Below, in pieces: positions 25,161 through 36,174 of a DNA stretch of 64,000 nucleotides (its first letter is position 1; each line of letters begins with the position of its first letter). A program made the position numbers and the translations under genes. The notes below the pieces were generated by a model, which worked only from the letters and a program-made list of their open reading frames with translations, made no database searches and had not been told where the DNA came from. The DNA is from Aralia elata (lineage: Eukaryota > Streptophyta > Magnoliopsida > Apiales > Araliaceae). The stretch is from positions 76,252,272-76,316,271 of the forward strand of contig CM068385.1 in NCBI GenBank assembly GCA_034770075.1, given 5' to 3'.

Positions 25161-28100
25161 ATGCATACTCGGTCGAAGAATCCTAACCTATTGCCTTTTG
25201 TGGACAACATTGAAAAAAGGGTTCAACAATCAAGGAAGTGTGCTGAAAATACTCTGGAGGATCTAGAACAACCTCAACCTATGGCGGGCGAAGCACAAAA
25301 AGCCTTAAGAGATTATGCTACGCCAAGAATCAATGATTTGTAATCAAGTATCTCAAGGCCAGCCATAACAGCCAATTCCTTTGAAATCAAACCAGGGACA
25401 ATCCATATGATCCAAAATTCTGTCCAATTCGGAGGAATGGTGGTTGATGACCCGAATAAGCACTTGATAAATTTCTTGGAGATATGTGATACATTCAAAT
25501 TCAGCGGGATCTCGGAAGATGCGGTGAGATTGCGGTTATTCCCATTCACATTGAGGGATAAAGCAAAAAGTTGGCTGCACTCGCTACCACCCGGGTCCAT
25601 TACCACTTGGCAAGATTTGGCCCAGAAATTCTTAGCAAAGTTCTTCCCACCGGCCAAAACTGCTAAGTTGAGAAATGACATATCCTCATATGAGCAACAT
25701 CATGGAGAATCCTTGTACGAGACATGGGAGCGGTACAAGGAACTATTGAGAAAGTGCCCACATCACGGTTTGCCCCAATGGATGCAGCTTAACACATTTT
25801 ACAATGGGTTGAATATTCAGACACGAGCAGGCATCGATGCGGCTGCAGGTGGTGCATTCATGGGTAAAAACTATGACGAGGCCTATGAACTTTTGGAGAC
25901 TATGGCTGCAAACAACTATCAATGGCCATCCTCCAGAACCACTCAACCAAAAGTGGCAGAAATACTAGAGGTTGACACAGCCACTTCACTTCAAGCACAG
26001 ATTTCAGCTATGGCCAAGAAGCTTGACCACATATGTGAAGGTAAAGGTCAACAAGTTTCCATGATTTGTGAGCTTTGTGCAGGTTCTCACACTTCGGAGC
26101 AATGTGCCATCAACGCTGAATCTGTGCACTTTGTGAGCAACTATCAGCGGCCAGCAAATCAATATCAGAACAACTACACTCCAGGGAATAGGAACCACCC
26201 AAATTTCTCGTGGAGCAACCGTCAAGATAATTCACAAGCTCCAAAACCTCTCAATCCTCCGGGGTTCCACAATCAGCAGCAAGTCACAGCCACAGATAGG
26301 AAGGTCGCGGAAATGAGTGAGAATTTGGAGAAATACATGGCCAAAACTGACAGGTTGGAGCAAGGCCAAACATTAGGCTTCAAGAATTTGGAAAATCAAA
26401 TGAGTCAATTGTTCAGTTTGTTGTCTAGCAGACCTCAAGGGGCCCTCCCTAGCGATACAGAAGTCAATCCAAGGAGAAATGGGAAGGAGCAATGCCAGGC
26501 TGTTACCACCAGAAGTGGAAAGCAGACCCTGCCAGACAGCGCAGCTGCGCCAATGTCACACGAACAGACAGCGCAGCTGCGCCCGTCATCAGCACTGGAA
26601 CCTATCGGCGCAACTGCGCCCATTTTACAAAGGGGACCGGCGCAGCTGCGCCCCTCCCCAGAAACTGCCACTGCTGAAATGTTTGAAGAAGAAGAGAGCA
26701 TTGAGAAATCTGAATCCCCACTCATAAAAAGCACAGAAAAAACTCAACCTTCCCCCACAAGGTATTATCCACCAGTTCCGTATCCTCAAAGGCAGCAAAA
26801 GCAGAAAATGGACAAGCAATTTTCTAAGTTTCTTGAAGTTTTCAAAAAGCTTCAAATCAATATACCATTCGCAGAAGCTTTAGAACAAATGCCAAGTTAT
26901 GCTAAGTTCATGAAAACTATTCTGTCAAGAAAGAAGAAATTGCAAGATTTTGAAATTGTTGCTTTGACAGAGGAATGCAGTGCGATATTACAAAGGAAGC
27001 TACCTCCAAAACTAAAGGATCCAGGCAGTTTCACCATTCCTTGCACCATTGGAGACCTTTCGTTCAAGAAGTGTTTATGTGATCTTGGTGCAAGCATTAA
27101 TCTCATGCCATTGTCCGTGTTTACTCAGTTGGGATTACCAGCTCCCAAGCCAACAAATGTCTCTCTTCAGCTAGCTGATCGTTCAGTCACTTATCCGAGA
27201 GGTATTGTGGAAGATGTCTTGGTTAAGGTTGATAAGTTCATTTTCCCAGCTGATTTCATAATCCTAGACTTTGAGGAGGACAAGGACATCCCCATCATAC
27301 TTGGGAGGCCATTTCTAGCTACCGGGAGAACTCTCATTGATGTGCAAAAAGGAGAATTGACAATGAGGGTTCAAGACCAAGAGGTCACCTTTAATGTCTT
27401 CAAAGCTATGAAATTTCCAACTGAGGAGGAAGAGTGCTTCCGAGTTGACATCATTGAAGAAGCAGTAACCAAGGAATTCATTAAAGCCACACATAGGGAT
27501 TTGCTTGAGCAGACACTAACAGGAGACATCGACTTGGACGAACCCGAGAACTGTGAGTATGCTCATTTTCTAGATGCAATACCCAAGTTGGCAAGATTCA
27601 AGGTACCTATTGAGCCCTTGAAAAGCTCAAACGATGCCTCATTTCAATTAAAACCATCCAGTGAGGTACCTCCTAAACTCGATCTCAAACCCCTGCCTAG
27701 TCATCTCAGGTATGCATTCCTAGGCATTTCAGATACATTACCTGTCATTATTTCCTCTGCACTAACATCCTTGCAGGAAGACAAACTGATAAGAATCCTC
27801 AGAGAATTCCAAGGGGCTATTGGGTGGACCATTGCAGACATAAAAGGAATCAGCCCCGCATTTTGCATGCACAAAATCCTGATGGAAGATGACAGCAAGC
27901 CTACCATAGAGCATCAAAGAAGGCTGAATCCTATCATGAAAGAAGTGGTGAAAACAGAAATTTTGAAATGGTTAGACGCCGGAATCATTTATCCCATTTC
28001 TGACAGTCCATGGGTGAGCCCAGTGCAATGTGTACCAAAGAAGGGAGGAATAACCGTGGTAAAAAATGAGAACAACGAGCTAATACCAACCCGAACAGTC

Positions 28101-30578
28101 ACGGGGTGGAGAGTTTGCATGGATTATCGAAAGCTCAACAAAGCCACAAGAAAAGATCACTTCCCACTCCCATTCATTGATCAAATGTTGGACTGACTTG
28201 CAGGGCATGAGTACTATTGTTTGCTTGACGGATACTCTGGATATAATCAAATTGCTATCGCTCCTGAGGATCAAGAAAAGACCACTTTTACTTGCCCTTA
28301 TGGAACTTTTGCTTTCAGGCGAATGTCTTTTGGTCTATGCAATGCTCCTGCCACATTCCAGCGATGCATGATGGCAATATTTTCTGACATGGTGGAAATC
28401 AACATGGAGGTCTTCATGGATGACTTCTCAGTGTTTGGAAATTCCTTCGACAGCTGTCTTGAGAATTTAGTCATGGTATTGAGGAGATGCGTGGAAACAA
28501 ATCTTGTGCTTAATTGGGAGAAATGTCACTTCATGGTTCATGAAGGAATAATTTTGGGTCACAAAGTCTCAGCCAAAGGTTTGGAGGTGGACAAAGCAAA
28601 GTTGGAAACTATCGAGAAATTGCCTCCACCAACTTCTATAAAGGGAGTTCGAAGTTTCTTGGGCCATGCTGGATTCTATCGGAGATTTATCAAAGACTTC
28701 TCCAAAATCACAAAACCCCTGTGCAATCTATTGGAAAAAGATGTTCCGTTTCTATTCGATGAAAATTGCTTAGCAGCATTTGAATTGTTGAAACAAAAAT
28801 TGACAACAGCACCTGTGATAGTGGCCCCGGATTGGTCTCTTCCATTTGAGCTTATGTGTGATGCTAGTGACTACGCTGTGGGCGTGGTATTGGGACAGCG
28901 CAGAGACAAGGTTCTACATGCAGTCTACTATGCCAGCAAAACGCTTTCGGAGGCCCAAATGAACTACACCACCACCGAGAAGGAACTACTCGCGGTTGTC
29001 TATGCATTCGACAAGTTCCGATCCTATCTCATTGGAACAAAGGTAGTAGTGTACACTGATCATGCAGCAATTCGGTATTTGATCTCAAAGAAAGATGCCA
29101 AGCCTAGATTAATCAGATGGATCCTTTTGCTCCAAGAGTTTGACTTGGAAATTAAGGATAAGAAAGGTACGGAAAATCTGGTAGCCGATCATCTTTCCAG
29201 ATTGGACAATCCGGATTTAGAGAGCAAAGAGAAGGTTGAGATAAACGATTGTTTCCCTGATGAGCAGCTATTTGCAGTCACATCTGAAATCCCATGGTTC
29301 GCTGATATTGTCAACTATCTTGTGAGTCATGTACTACCACCGGATCTAACTTCTCAGCAGAGGAAGAAATTTCTGCATGATACAAAGAGATACATGTGGG
29401 ATGAGCCTTACTTGTTCAAACAATGCATAGATCTGGTGATCCGAAGATGCATCCCCGATGTCGAGAGTACCAGTATATTACATGCATGTCATTCTTCTCT
29501 ATATGGTGGCCATTATGGAACGCAGAGAACAGCAGCAAATGTACTCCAGGCCGGATTTTATTGGCCCACCTTGTTCAAAGATGCACACCACTTCATAAAG
29601 AATTGTGATCAATGCCAACGGGTGGGCAACATCTCCAACCGTAATGAAATGCCACTAAATGTGATCTTGGAGGTGGAGATCTTTGACGTATGGGGCATAG
29701 ACTTCATGGGACCATTTCCATCATCCTGCAACAATCTCTATATCCTTCTAGCGGTTGATTACGTGTCCAAATGGGTGGAAGCTTCGGCGTTACCAACCAA
29801 TGATGCTAAGGTGGTTTTGAGGTTCCTACAAAAAAACATTTTTACTAGATTTGGCACTCCTCGGGCGATCATTAGTGATGAGGGGAGCCATTTTTGCAAC
29901 AAACAGATCACAGCTCTCTTGGCCAAATATGGAGTAAGACACAGGATTGCCACTGCCTACCATCCACAGACCAATGGTCAAGTCGAAGTCTCCAACCGAG
30001 AGGTAAAAAGAATTCTGGAAAAGATTGTTAATCCTTCCAGAAAAGATTGGTCTCTAAAGCTAAATGAAGCCTTGTGGGCTTATAGAACTGCATACAAGAC
30101 ACCTCTCGGCATGTCCCCTTATCACATGGTTTATGGCAAGGCTTGTCATCTACCGGTTGAATTAGAGCACAAAGCTTACTGGGCCATTAAAAAGTTGAAT
30201 TTTGACCCATCTGCAGCAAGAGAAAGGAGACTCCTACAGCTAAATGAACTCGATGAGTTCCGATTGCAAGCCTATGAGAATTCGAAACTCTATAAAGAGA
30301 AGGTAAAAAGATGGCACGACCGAAAAATCATCGAGAGAAAATTTGAACCTGGCCAAGCGGTTTTACTATTCAACTCCAGGCTCAAGTTATTCCCGGGAAA
30401 GCTCAAATCCCGATGGTCGGGTCCCTTTACCATCACTGCTGTATTCCCACATGGTGCCATCGAGATTGTTGGAATGGACAGCGAGCAACCCTTCAAGGTT
30501 AATGGCCAAAGATTGAAGCACTATTGGGGAGGCGAAATTGATCGCCAAAAATCCTCAGTTAACCTGACCATGGATTGA
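25161..30578 (+). pseudogene. Athila gag-pol polyprotein with two premature stops
   Basis: A single frame runs from ATG 25161 to 30578, with stops at 25341-25343 (TAA, early gag) and 28194-28196 (TGA, early RT). Gag is followed by a zinc knuckle CX2CX3HX4C at 26067-26105. Then come a low-complexity linker with four palindromes (26538-26652) and the protease box 'CDLGASINLMP' (Asp codon at 27081). RT has 'VCMDYRKLNKA' before the second stop and 'FMDD' at 28413-28424. RNase H has 'CDASDYAVG', 'TEKELLAV', 'YTDHAA' and 'ADHLSR'. Integrase has an HHCC motif ('HYGTQRT', 'CDQCQ'), then 'GIDFMGP', 'ISDEGSHF' and 'GQVEVSNRE' for the DDE triad. No frameshift is seen. Both stops have T where a C-to-T change could have produced them. 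Gag-pol would make the particle and cDNA; this copy could move only with trans help or readthrough. Confidence 0.95.
26538..26652. repeat. palindrome cluster inside gag (four copies)
   Basis: Copies are at 26538-26551, 26570-26583, 26607-26620 (one base changed: GCGCAACTGCGC) and 26639-26652. Both pairs have 18-base spacers as in the LTR, and the second pair also contains ATTTTACAAAGG. Because the 32-bp step is not a multiple of three, paired copies are translated in alternate frames as 'AAAP' and 'AQLRP'. Confidence 0.95.
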
Positions 30579-30849
30579 GCATCAATGAGAGTCGAGCTAA
30601 CCGACTTTGAAACAAAGCGCTCCTCGGGAGGCAACCCGAGATTACTTTTATTACTTCTATTATTGTGTGATTTTTGTTTAGTTTGTGTGATTTCATTTTA
30701 ACATGCGTGTTTGTTTTTATTTCAGGTGTCTAATCTTGCCCTCAAGTGTTTGACTTGATCACTCTTTGAGTTTGGGGGTACATTGTTCCATTGCAAACAC
30801 TTGCTGTTGTTCAGAGAAAGAAAAAGTTTTTCCAGGATTCCTGAGGTCC
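30579..30849 (+). other. post-pol spacer with conserved stem-loop
   Basis: The pol stop is followed by CTCGGG-AGGCAA-CCCGAG at 30623-30640, a perfect 6-bp stem with a 6-base loop. A similar GGGAGGCAACCC block follows pol in Athila elements generally, from memory. The stretch then becomes T-rich and holds a PPT-like AGTTTGGGGGTA at 30769-30780. No coding sequence is recognised. Confidence 0.6.
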
Positions 30850-31109
30850 CGCGCAGCTGCGCCGAGCCACCCTCGTCTGCAGCATCTGAGCAACTGCGCA
30901 GCTGCGCCCCCTTCCCAGTATAATTGCGGCGCAGCTGCGCCGATCGCGAAATTTTTTTTTTTATAAATAGTCGGTCCCCATCAGTCACAATCATCAAACC
31001 CTAACTGACTCTCTAGCAGCAACACAAAACCCTCTCCTCTCATCCCTACCCACTCTCTCAAAACCCTAACTACCTACACTCTACCTTCAAACCCCAATCA
31101 CATACCACC
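30850..31109 (+). promoter_or_regulatory. internal promoter and leader of the Athila accessory ORF
   Basis: Three palindromes (30850-30863, 30895-30908, 30928-30941) are followed 20 bases later by TATAAATA at 30962-30969. The following leader is CT/CA-rich and carries two plant telo-boxes (AAACCCTAA at 30996-31004 and 31061-31069). The first good ATG is 31110. TATA plus telo-box in the leader is a common plant RNA polymerase II promoter layout. A start site about 30 bases below the TATA box (near 30992) is inferred, not shown. Confidence 0.65.
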
Positions 31110-32261
31110 ATGCCGAAGCGCGCACGCACTCCCCAACCTTCTTCTTCCAGCAGCAGCGGATCCGAATCTACTGGTGGTGGCATCAATACTCTGGATGCCA
31201 CCAAATTTGTCAATCTATCTGCACAACATTACTACTGGGAGGTGCTTAGCGTCAAATCCTTCATACCAGAGAGGGGTTTGAAGCCCAAAGCACAGGATGG
31301 GCGTATTCTTGACCAAATCCGGCGTTTGGGTTGGTTGCTATTCATTGAAACACCGAAGTCAGCCCCGATAGCCATTGTTCGAGAGTTTTATGCCAACGCC
31401 AGGGAAACACAGAATGGGATTTCCTTCGTGCGGGGCAAGCAGGTATCCTATTCGGCGCAGGCAATCAATGAACTTTTTCGCCTACCATCTGCTACTAATG
31501 AGGCTACCGACTGGGTGGTACATGAACGCTACGAAACCGACCTTGATGCGTTGATACATGAGATGTGCCAGCCGGGCACGCAGTGGAAGACTCAGCCAGG
31601 CACCACCTTGAAGGTGCACTTCCCTCAGACCGCGCTGAATAGATTTGCCAAGGCATGGTACGCCTTCATTTGCGCGAGTATCTTGCCAACCACCCATCAT
31701 CAGGACGTGACACGGGACCGCGCGGTACTCTTGCACCGTATTCTGCGTGGAGGCAGCATCGACGTGGGATATATCATCAACCAGTCCATGCTTCGTTTCA
31801 TGCGGGCTGTCACTTCCGGTGCCATTCCGCACGCCTCGATCATCACACGCCTATGCTTAGCAGCAAACGTGGAATGGGGCGAGGAGGCTCTCCAGCTACC
31901 TATGCGAGACATCGATAGCGCCACGATCCGAAAGTATAATGTTTGGCGCGGTGGAGAGTCCCGACCAAATGGGTTGGGTTTTATTGTGGCTGATGAGGTG
32001 GAGGAGGCCAGCGAGGAGGGCATGCGTGCCCCGCCAGTGCAGCAGAGGGGCGTCGGTGGACATGAGCGCGACATGCGCCGCCTGCAGCGCCGCATGGACG
32101 CGTTGCACACGAGCTTCAGGGATTACAGCGTCTCCTTCGCTGGTGCACTATCGGAGGCGTTCAGTCAGCAGGGGGTCCACATTGAGTTTCCCACATTCGG
32201 CTCCGGCATCCCTTATCCTCCGCCCGACACGCCGCCTAGCGGCGCCGAGGACGCTTCTTAG
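31110..32261 (+). CDS. accessory ORF, putative plant transposon protein (Transposase_32-like)
   Basis: An intact 383-codon ORF lies downstream of pol. After a Ser-rich N-terminus (about residues 1-28), residues about 40-250 match the style of the plant 'putative transposon protein' domain (PF20167 as I recall it): 'RRLGWLLFIETPKSAPIAI', 'VREFYANARE', 'SFVRGKQVSYSAQAINELF' and 'RLP', 'FAKAWYAFICASILPTTHHQ', then 'SIDVGYIINQSM' and 'ITRLCLAA'. The C-terminus is acidic then basic, with a short helix ('RDMRRLQRRMDAL') and a Pro-rich tail. It has no signal peptide or membrane segment, so it does not look like an envelope protein despite its position. It appears to have its own TATA promoter. Biochemical function is unknown. 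It stays open while gag-pol is broken. Confidence 0.8.
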   Translation: MPKRARTPQPSSSSSSGSESTGGGINTLDATKFVNLSAQHYYWEVLSVKSFIPERGLKPKAQDGRILDQIRRLGWLLFIETPKSAPIAIVREFYANARETQNGISFVRGKQVSYSAQAINELFRLPSATNEATDWVVHERYETDLDALIHEMCQPGTQWKTQPGTTLKVHFPQTALNRFAKAWYAFICASILPTTHHQDVTRDRAVLLHRILRGGSIDVGYIINQSMLRFMRAVTSGAIPHASIITRLCLAANVEWGEEALQLPMRDIDSATIRKYNVWRGGESRPNGLGFIVADEVEEASEEGMRAPPVQQRGVGGHERDMRRLQRRMDALHTSFRDYSVSFAGALSEAFSQQGVHIEFPTFGSGIPYPPPDTPPSGAEDAS

Positions 32262-33407
32262 GGGAGTACTCTTTACCCTATTATCTCCAATGAGGACATT
32301 GCATATTTTAAGTTTGGGGGCATTAGGCTTGCCTAGTTATTTTATGATGCTTTAAATTATCTGTTTTTATTGTTAGTTCTTGTTATTTATTGTCATTTTA
32401 TTTATTTGTTTCCTTATTTTCGTTAAAAAAAAAAAAAATGGTGAAATTCTCATGCATATCATATCACATCATGTAGTTAGTTGCATGATCCTCTTAGTTT
32501 GATTAGTATGCATCCCCACATGCCTATGATGAAAACTTTTGATTTTGCTAACTGTTAAGACTTTGGGTCGGATGCCATGATACATTGCAACTCTTATCTT
32601 GCGTTTGCTGTGATGAAACCGGTTTGCACGTTCTCAGTAGTTTTCTAACTATGTAGCCCCAAGATTCGCATAATTGAGTTCTGGAGATAATTAGTTGTGT
32701 TAATTGTGGCAATTGTGGGAAATATTAGTTGAAATCATACGTGTTCAAGTTTGGGGGGGGGTACTTAGTAGATTATTTATGCAACGAAATGGAGCGTAAA
32801 ACGCATTCGTTAATGAAAAAAAAAATATAAAAATAATAATAAAAATTTTTTTGTGTTAATAAAGACTTGGTCAGCTTAGTTTTGTGGCCTTTGATATTCG
32901 AGTAAGTACACCCTAGGGGATGTCTCTACACCTAGCGCCCTAAGACCAATTGGTTTGGGAGTCGTTGGCCGAAAGCTCGTTACATGGGTATCATTGAATA
33001 GCCTATGGGAACTAGGCATTGCACGACCAAGCGTCATGATCCGAATAATGTCTAAGTCGATCCCCACATTTGGAACATAGCGTGGTTTTAACTATATTTA
33101 CCCCAATTGTCTTTTAGAGGTTCGATTATATAAATTTTCCCTAAGAAACATATTATGAGAATCAATTGGGATTACTATAGTTTGATGATTGCTGCACACA
33201 CACACACTTTATCATTCACCACGGAATTTGAGTTGCACGGGTATCACGGTACACGGACCAAGTTTTGATGTGTCGCTAGATTCTTCTGAGGCAAATCTTG
33301 TGAATTGCTTGCTAATTGATGAGGGTCATGGTGCATTCTTAGCATTCATATTTGCATTCATGTTTGCATTCATTTCGTTGTATTAGCTTGAGGACAAGCA
33401 ACAATCC
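32262..33407 (+). other. Athila 3' untranslated region
   Basis: This is non-coding, T- and A-rich sequence between the accessory ORF and the PPT. It has two extra PPT-like tracts (32310-32320 and 32747-32763), an A13 run near 32425 and a CA run near 33198-33208. No further ORF is recognised. Confidence 0.6.
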
Positions 33408-33422
33408 AAGTTTGGGGGTATT
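33408..33422 (+). promoter_or_regulatory. Athila polypurine tract
   Basis: AAGTTTGGGGGTA lies directly before the 3' LTR start at 33423. It is the expected plus-strand primer site. Confidence 0.85.
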
Positions 33423-35039
33423 TGATAAGTAGGTTTCGTACCTACTTATTGGATACTATTTGGTTTCATTTGATGCTTTTCTAATAGCTATCTAGTGTAA
33501 ATTCATGCATTTCCCCTTTTCGTTCGGTTTTTGATTCACTAGCTTCATTATTCGGCTTTTGCATTGTTTTTGATAATGTTGGCTCGTGGTGTTGAGCATT
33601 TGTGGATGGGTGTTATTTGATTGTTTGTTGCTTGTGCAGGTCATAACAGTTGATGAATTTTTGCAATAGCAGCACTGCAGCAAACTGGCACCTGGCGCAG
33701 CTGCGCCCCTTTTACAAAGGGCGCCGGCGCAGCTGCGCCCATCCTGCCCATAGCCATGCCACTCCTGCGCAGCTGCGCCCCTATTACAAAGGAGGGCGGC
33801 GCAGCTGCGCCTGTCGCCAGCCAGCCATGCAACACGTTCCATCCAGCGAAAGCAGCATTATCCAGAAATTATGCAATGCCAGATTTTGAGGGATCAGTGG
33901 GTTTAGCTTTTATTAGTGGGAATAATAATAAGTCAAAAGAAGACAATTTATGCTTGTATTATTAACCAATTTTGGGAATTCATTTTAGTAGCTCTGCTCC
34001 TACACGAAATGAGAATAGTTACTGTATTCTAGCTAAAAAAGAGGAAAATCATCAGCTGAGCATAATTTGCATTTGGGAACTGAAGAATGGAGCTATATGG
34101 ATGCTGAATTGGAGATTGGGAGCAAGAAATCAACTATCTACACAACTTGGAAAATCATCAGAAGTTGCAGAACGGAACAGGGAGCTTGAATATTTTCTAT
34201 TTCTGATTAATTCTTCTATTCTGTAATTATGATGATGAACCAATTGTGCATGATGAACTCTATTATTATTATGAACTAAATCTAATTCTTGGGATTATAA
34301 TGGATCTTTTGCTTGATTAAGAATTGAAGTGCTTCCTTATTTTTACTAGTTGGTTGTGAAATGAATGTCTAGCATAATCTATACTCCATGTTTAATTGCT
34401 TGATCACCAATTACTGTGATAATTTATATGGAATTGAGAAAGGAAGTATAAATTAAGATCTCATTATGCTAGCATATGTTCATAATTATTACATTCCTCG
34501 TGAAATTATGTTTCGTGCTTAGGATAGAGATATACCGAAGCACCATGTGTGGTCATTTGAAAACTTGTTCTTAAACCCGTTTGATTGTAATTCACATAGA
34601 AATATAGTGCGTTAGTCATCTAGGGTGTTCACATTCATTCTATCAATTGTGGATTTAATGTGATATGGGTATGGTGCATCGAGAGATGGCCATATTTTAC
34701 TTTCGTGTTTTCGACCAACATTCCATAATAACCAACTAGCAACAATAGGAAGCATGGAAATCTAAATCGGCATTAAGTGAAATTATAATCCCAAGCCTAT
34801 AAAATCTGTCATTTTTACCATTAAATTTGTTTTAATTGTTTCATTAGTAATTATCAGACTATTTCATCACTAAAACCGCTTGTTTAAAGAAACCAAACTA
34901 ATTACAAAATCAGTGTTTGTAGTCATAAATGCAATTCATTTCCTCGTGGGATCGATACTTTACTTACTTTATATTACTTGTGGATCGCGTGCACTTGCGT
35001 GTATGAGTTATATTTGTTATACATACAAATATACCAACA
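33423..35039 (+). mobile_element. 3' LTR of the Athila element
   Basis: It is 1617 bases long, the 5' LTR plus two single-base insertions (in 'CATAGCCATGCC' and 'GCGAAAGCAG') and one G/A difference near 34999. The palindromes recur at 33694-33707, 33726-33739, 33766-33779 and 33798-33811. TSD GTAGT follows. Confidence 0.95.
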
Positions 35040-35044
35040 GTAGT

Positions 35045-35269
35045 CAACTAATTAATTCCTAAAATCACATTAAATTCATGCATTTCCAAAGAGATAAGAT
35101 CAACGGAAAATGTGAGGGTGCCGATTTGGCTCAAACAAGATTTGTAAACATTAGATAATGACTATTTCTCCTAATGGAGTTTTAATAGATAAGTTAAAAT
35201 CTAATTTCTCAGGTGTCAAGTGCAAACGTTGAGCACATACAGGTGAAATAAAAGAGTGGGTTAAAATCG
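35045..35269 (-). pseudogene. chromovirus protease remnant
   Basis: The minus strand reads 'HSFISPVCAQRL' and 'LSIKTPLGEIV' and ends near the 'NWLV' turn that precedes the RT region. This is the aspartic protease C-terminal part in Tekay-type elements; the active-site Asp-Ser-Gly is deleted. Stops are present. At 35270 it joins directly to LTR sequence, so gag and the primer site are gone. Confidence 0.7.
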
Positions 35270-36174
35270 TTATGAAACTCCTTATGCTAAGCCCCCTATT
35301 TATAGTTAAAACTTAACCAACATCTATGGCACATCAATTAACCACACTTTTCACATTTTAAGATTATCTTTAATCAATATTATTCATCAATTAACCACAC
35401 TTTTCACATTTCAAGATTATCTTTAATCTACACCATTCATCAATTAACCACATTTTTTACATTTAAGATTATCTTTTAATTTACCACACATTAATTATCC
35501 GTATTTTTCACATTTCAAGATTATCTTTAATCTACCACATATTAATTATCTACATTTTTTACTTTTCAAGATTACATTTTTCTTTACTATTCAAAATTAT
35601 TTTTATATTATCCCATCTTCTGTATTATTGACTTAATGTATTAATATCACAAATATTCAAGTATAAAGTGTGCTTCAAATAATGAGTCTGTCTCACTATT
35701 TAATACCCGTGACTTTTAATTACGTAACTTTTCATTACTACCCTTGCTACGGTGATAATTATTGGTTCAATAATGTGAAATACTAAGCATTTGCTATTGT
35801 GACAATTATTAGTTTAATAATATGAAATACTGTGAAATATCGTGTGTTATTGTGGAATACCGTGTGCTATTGTTCCTTTATCACCAGGTATTTTAACAGT
35901 TAAAGGTAACAGTTTCACCGATATTTTTTTATTAAAAAGGTTATTTTTGTCATTTTTTGTATCCGACAATTATTTCGTTGTAGAGTCCACCAATGATTGG
36001 TTGTTTCAGTACCATCGTACTTTACCGAATATTCCCCGATATTCTTTTTGTTTCCTATAATTTGCACATATCATTCTTAACTTTAACTTTTTTTTATCAA
36101 TATAACACATTACTATTTAGAATACTATTTATAAAGAAAATTAAGTTTTATTTATTAAAAGTTGGGGTCTTATA
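35270..36174 (-). mobile_element. truncated 5' LTR of the chromovirus (U3 only)
   Basis: It is 905 bases long, from TATAAGACCC at 36174 (TG start mutated to TA) to 35270 on the minus strand. It keeps U3 with five repeat units and the TATA box (plus 35297-35304), and stops about 27 bases past it. R, U5, primer site and gag are missing. TSD ATAAG follows at 36175. Confidence 0.8.

Larger units (their letters stand above)
23396..35039 (+). mobile_element. full-length young Athila-type Ty3/gypsy element
   Basis: The element has two near-identical LTRs (23396-25010 and 33423-35039), a 5-bp TSD, an Asp-type primer site, gag-protease-RT-RNase H-integrase in one frame (25161-30578, two stop codons inside), an intact downstream ORF (31110-32261) and a PPT, 11,644 bases in all. 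By eye the LTRs differ by one substitution and two single-base indels, so the insertion is recent. Lineage is shown by the primer site, the 'DLGA' protease box, the polymerase and the downstream extra ORF. It lies within the minus-strand chromovirus. Confidence 0.95.
15224..36174 (-). mobile_element. Tekay/Del-like chromovirus, minus strand, carrying two nested insertions
   Basis: The two ends are LTRs of the same family and the flanks are ATAAG at 15219-15223 and 36175-36179. Reading the minus strand, the order is truncated 5' LTR (36174-35270), protease remnant (35268-35045), RT and RNase H (about 23390-22100), integrase (22100-17715) with chromodomain, PPT and complete 3' LTR (17670-15224). 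Gag, primer site and most of R-U5 are deleted. Insertions at 18733-21299 and 23396-35039 interrupt it. Without them the remnant is about 6.7 kb. The lineage call rests on the RT sequence and the C-terminal chromodomain. Confidence 0.85.

Noticed and set aside
31482..32110. Minus-strand ORFs opposite the Athila accessory gene
   Set aside because: Mirror frames of a GC-rich real ORF; the sense frame has the family match and promoter.
31110..32261. Calling the Athila accessory ORF an envelope protein
   Set aside because: No signal peptide, membrane segment or cleavage site; sequence instead fits the plant putative transposon protein family.
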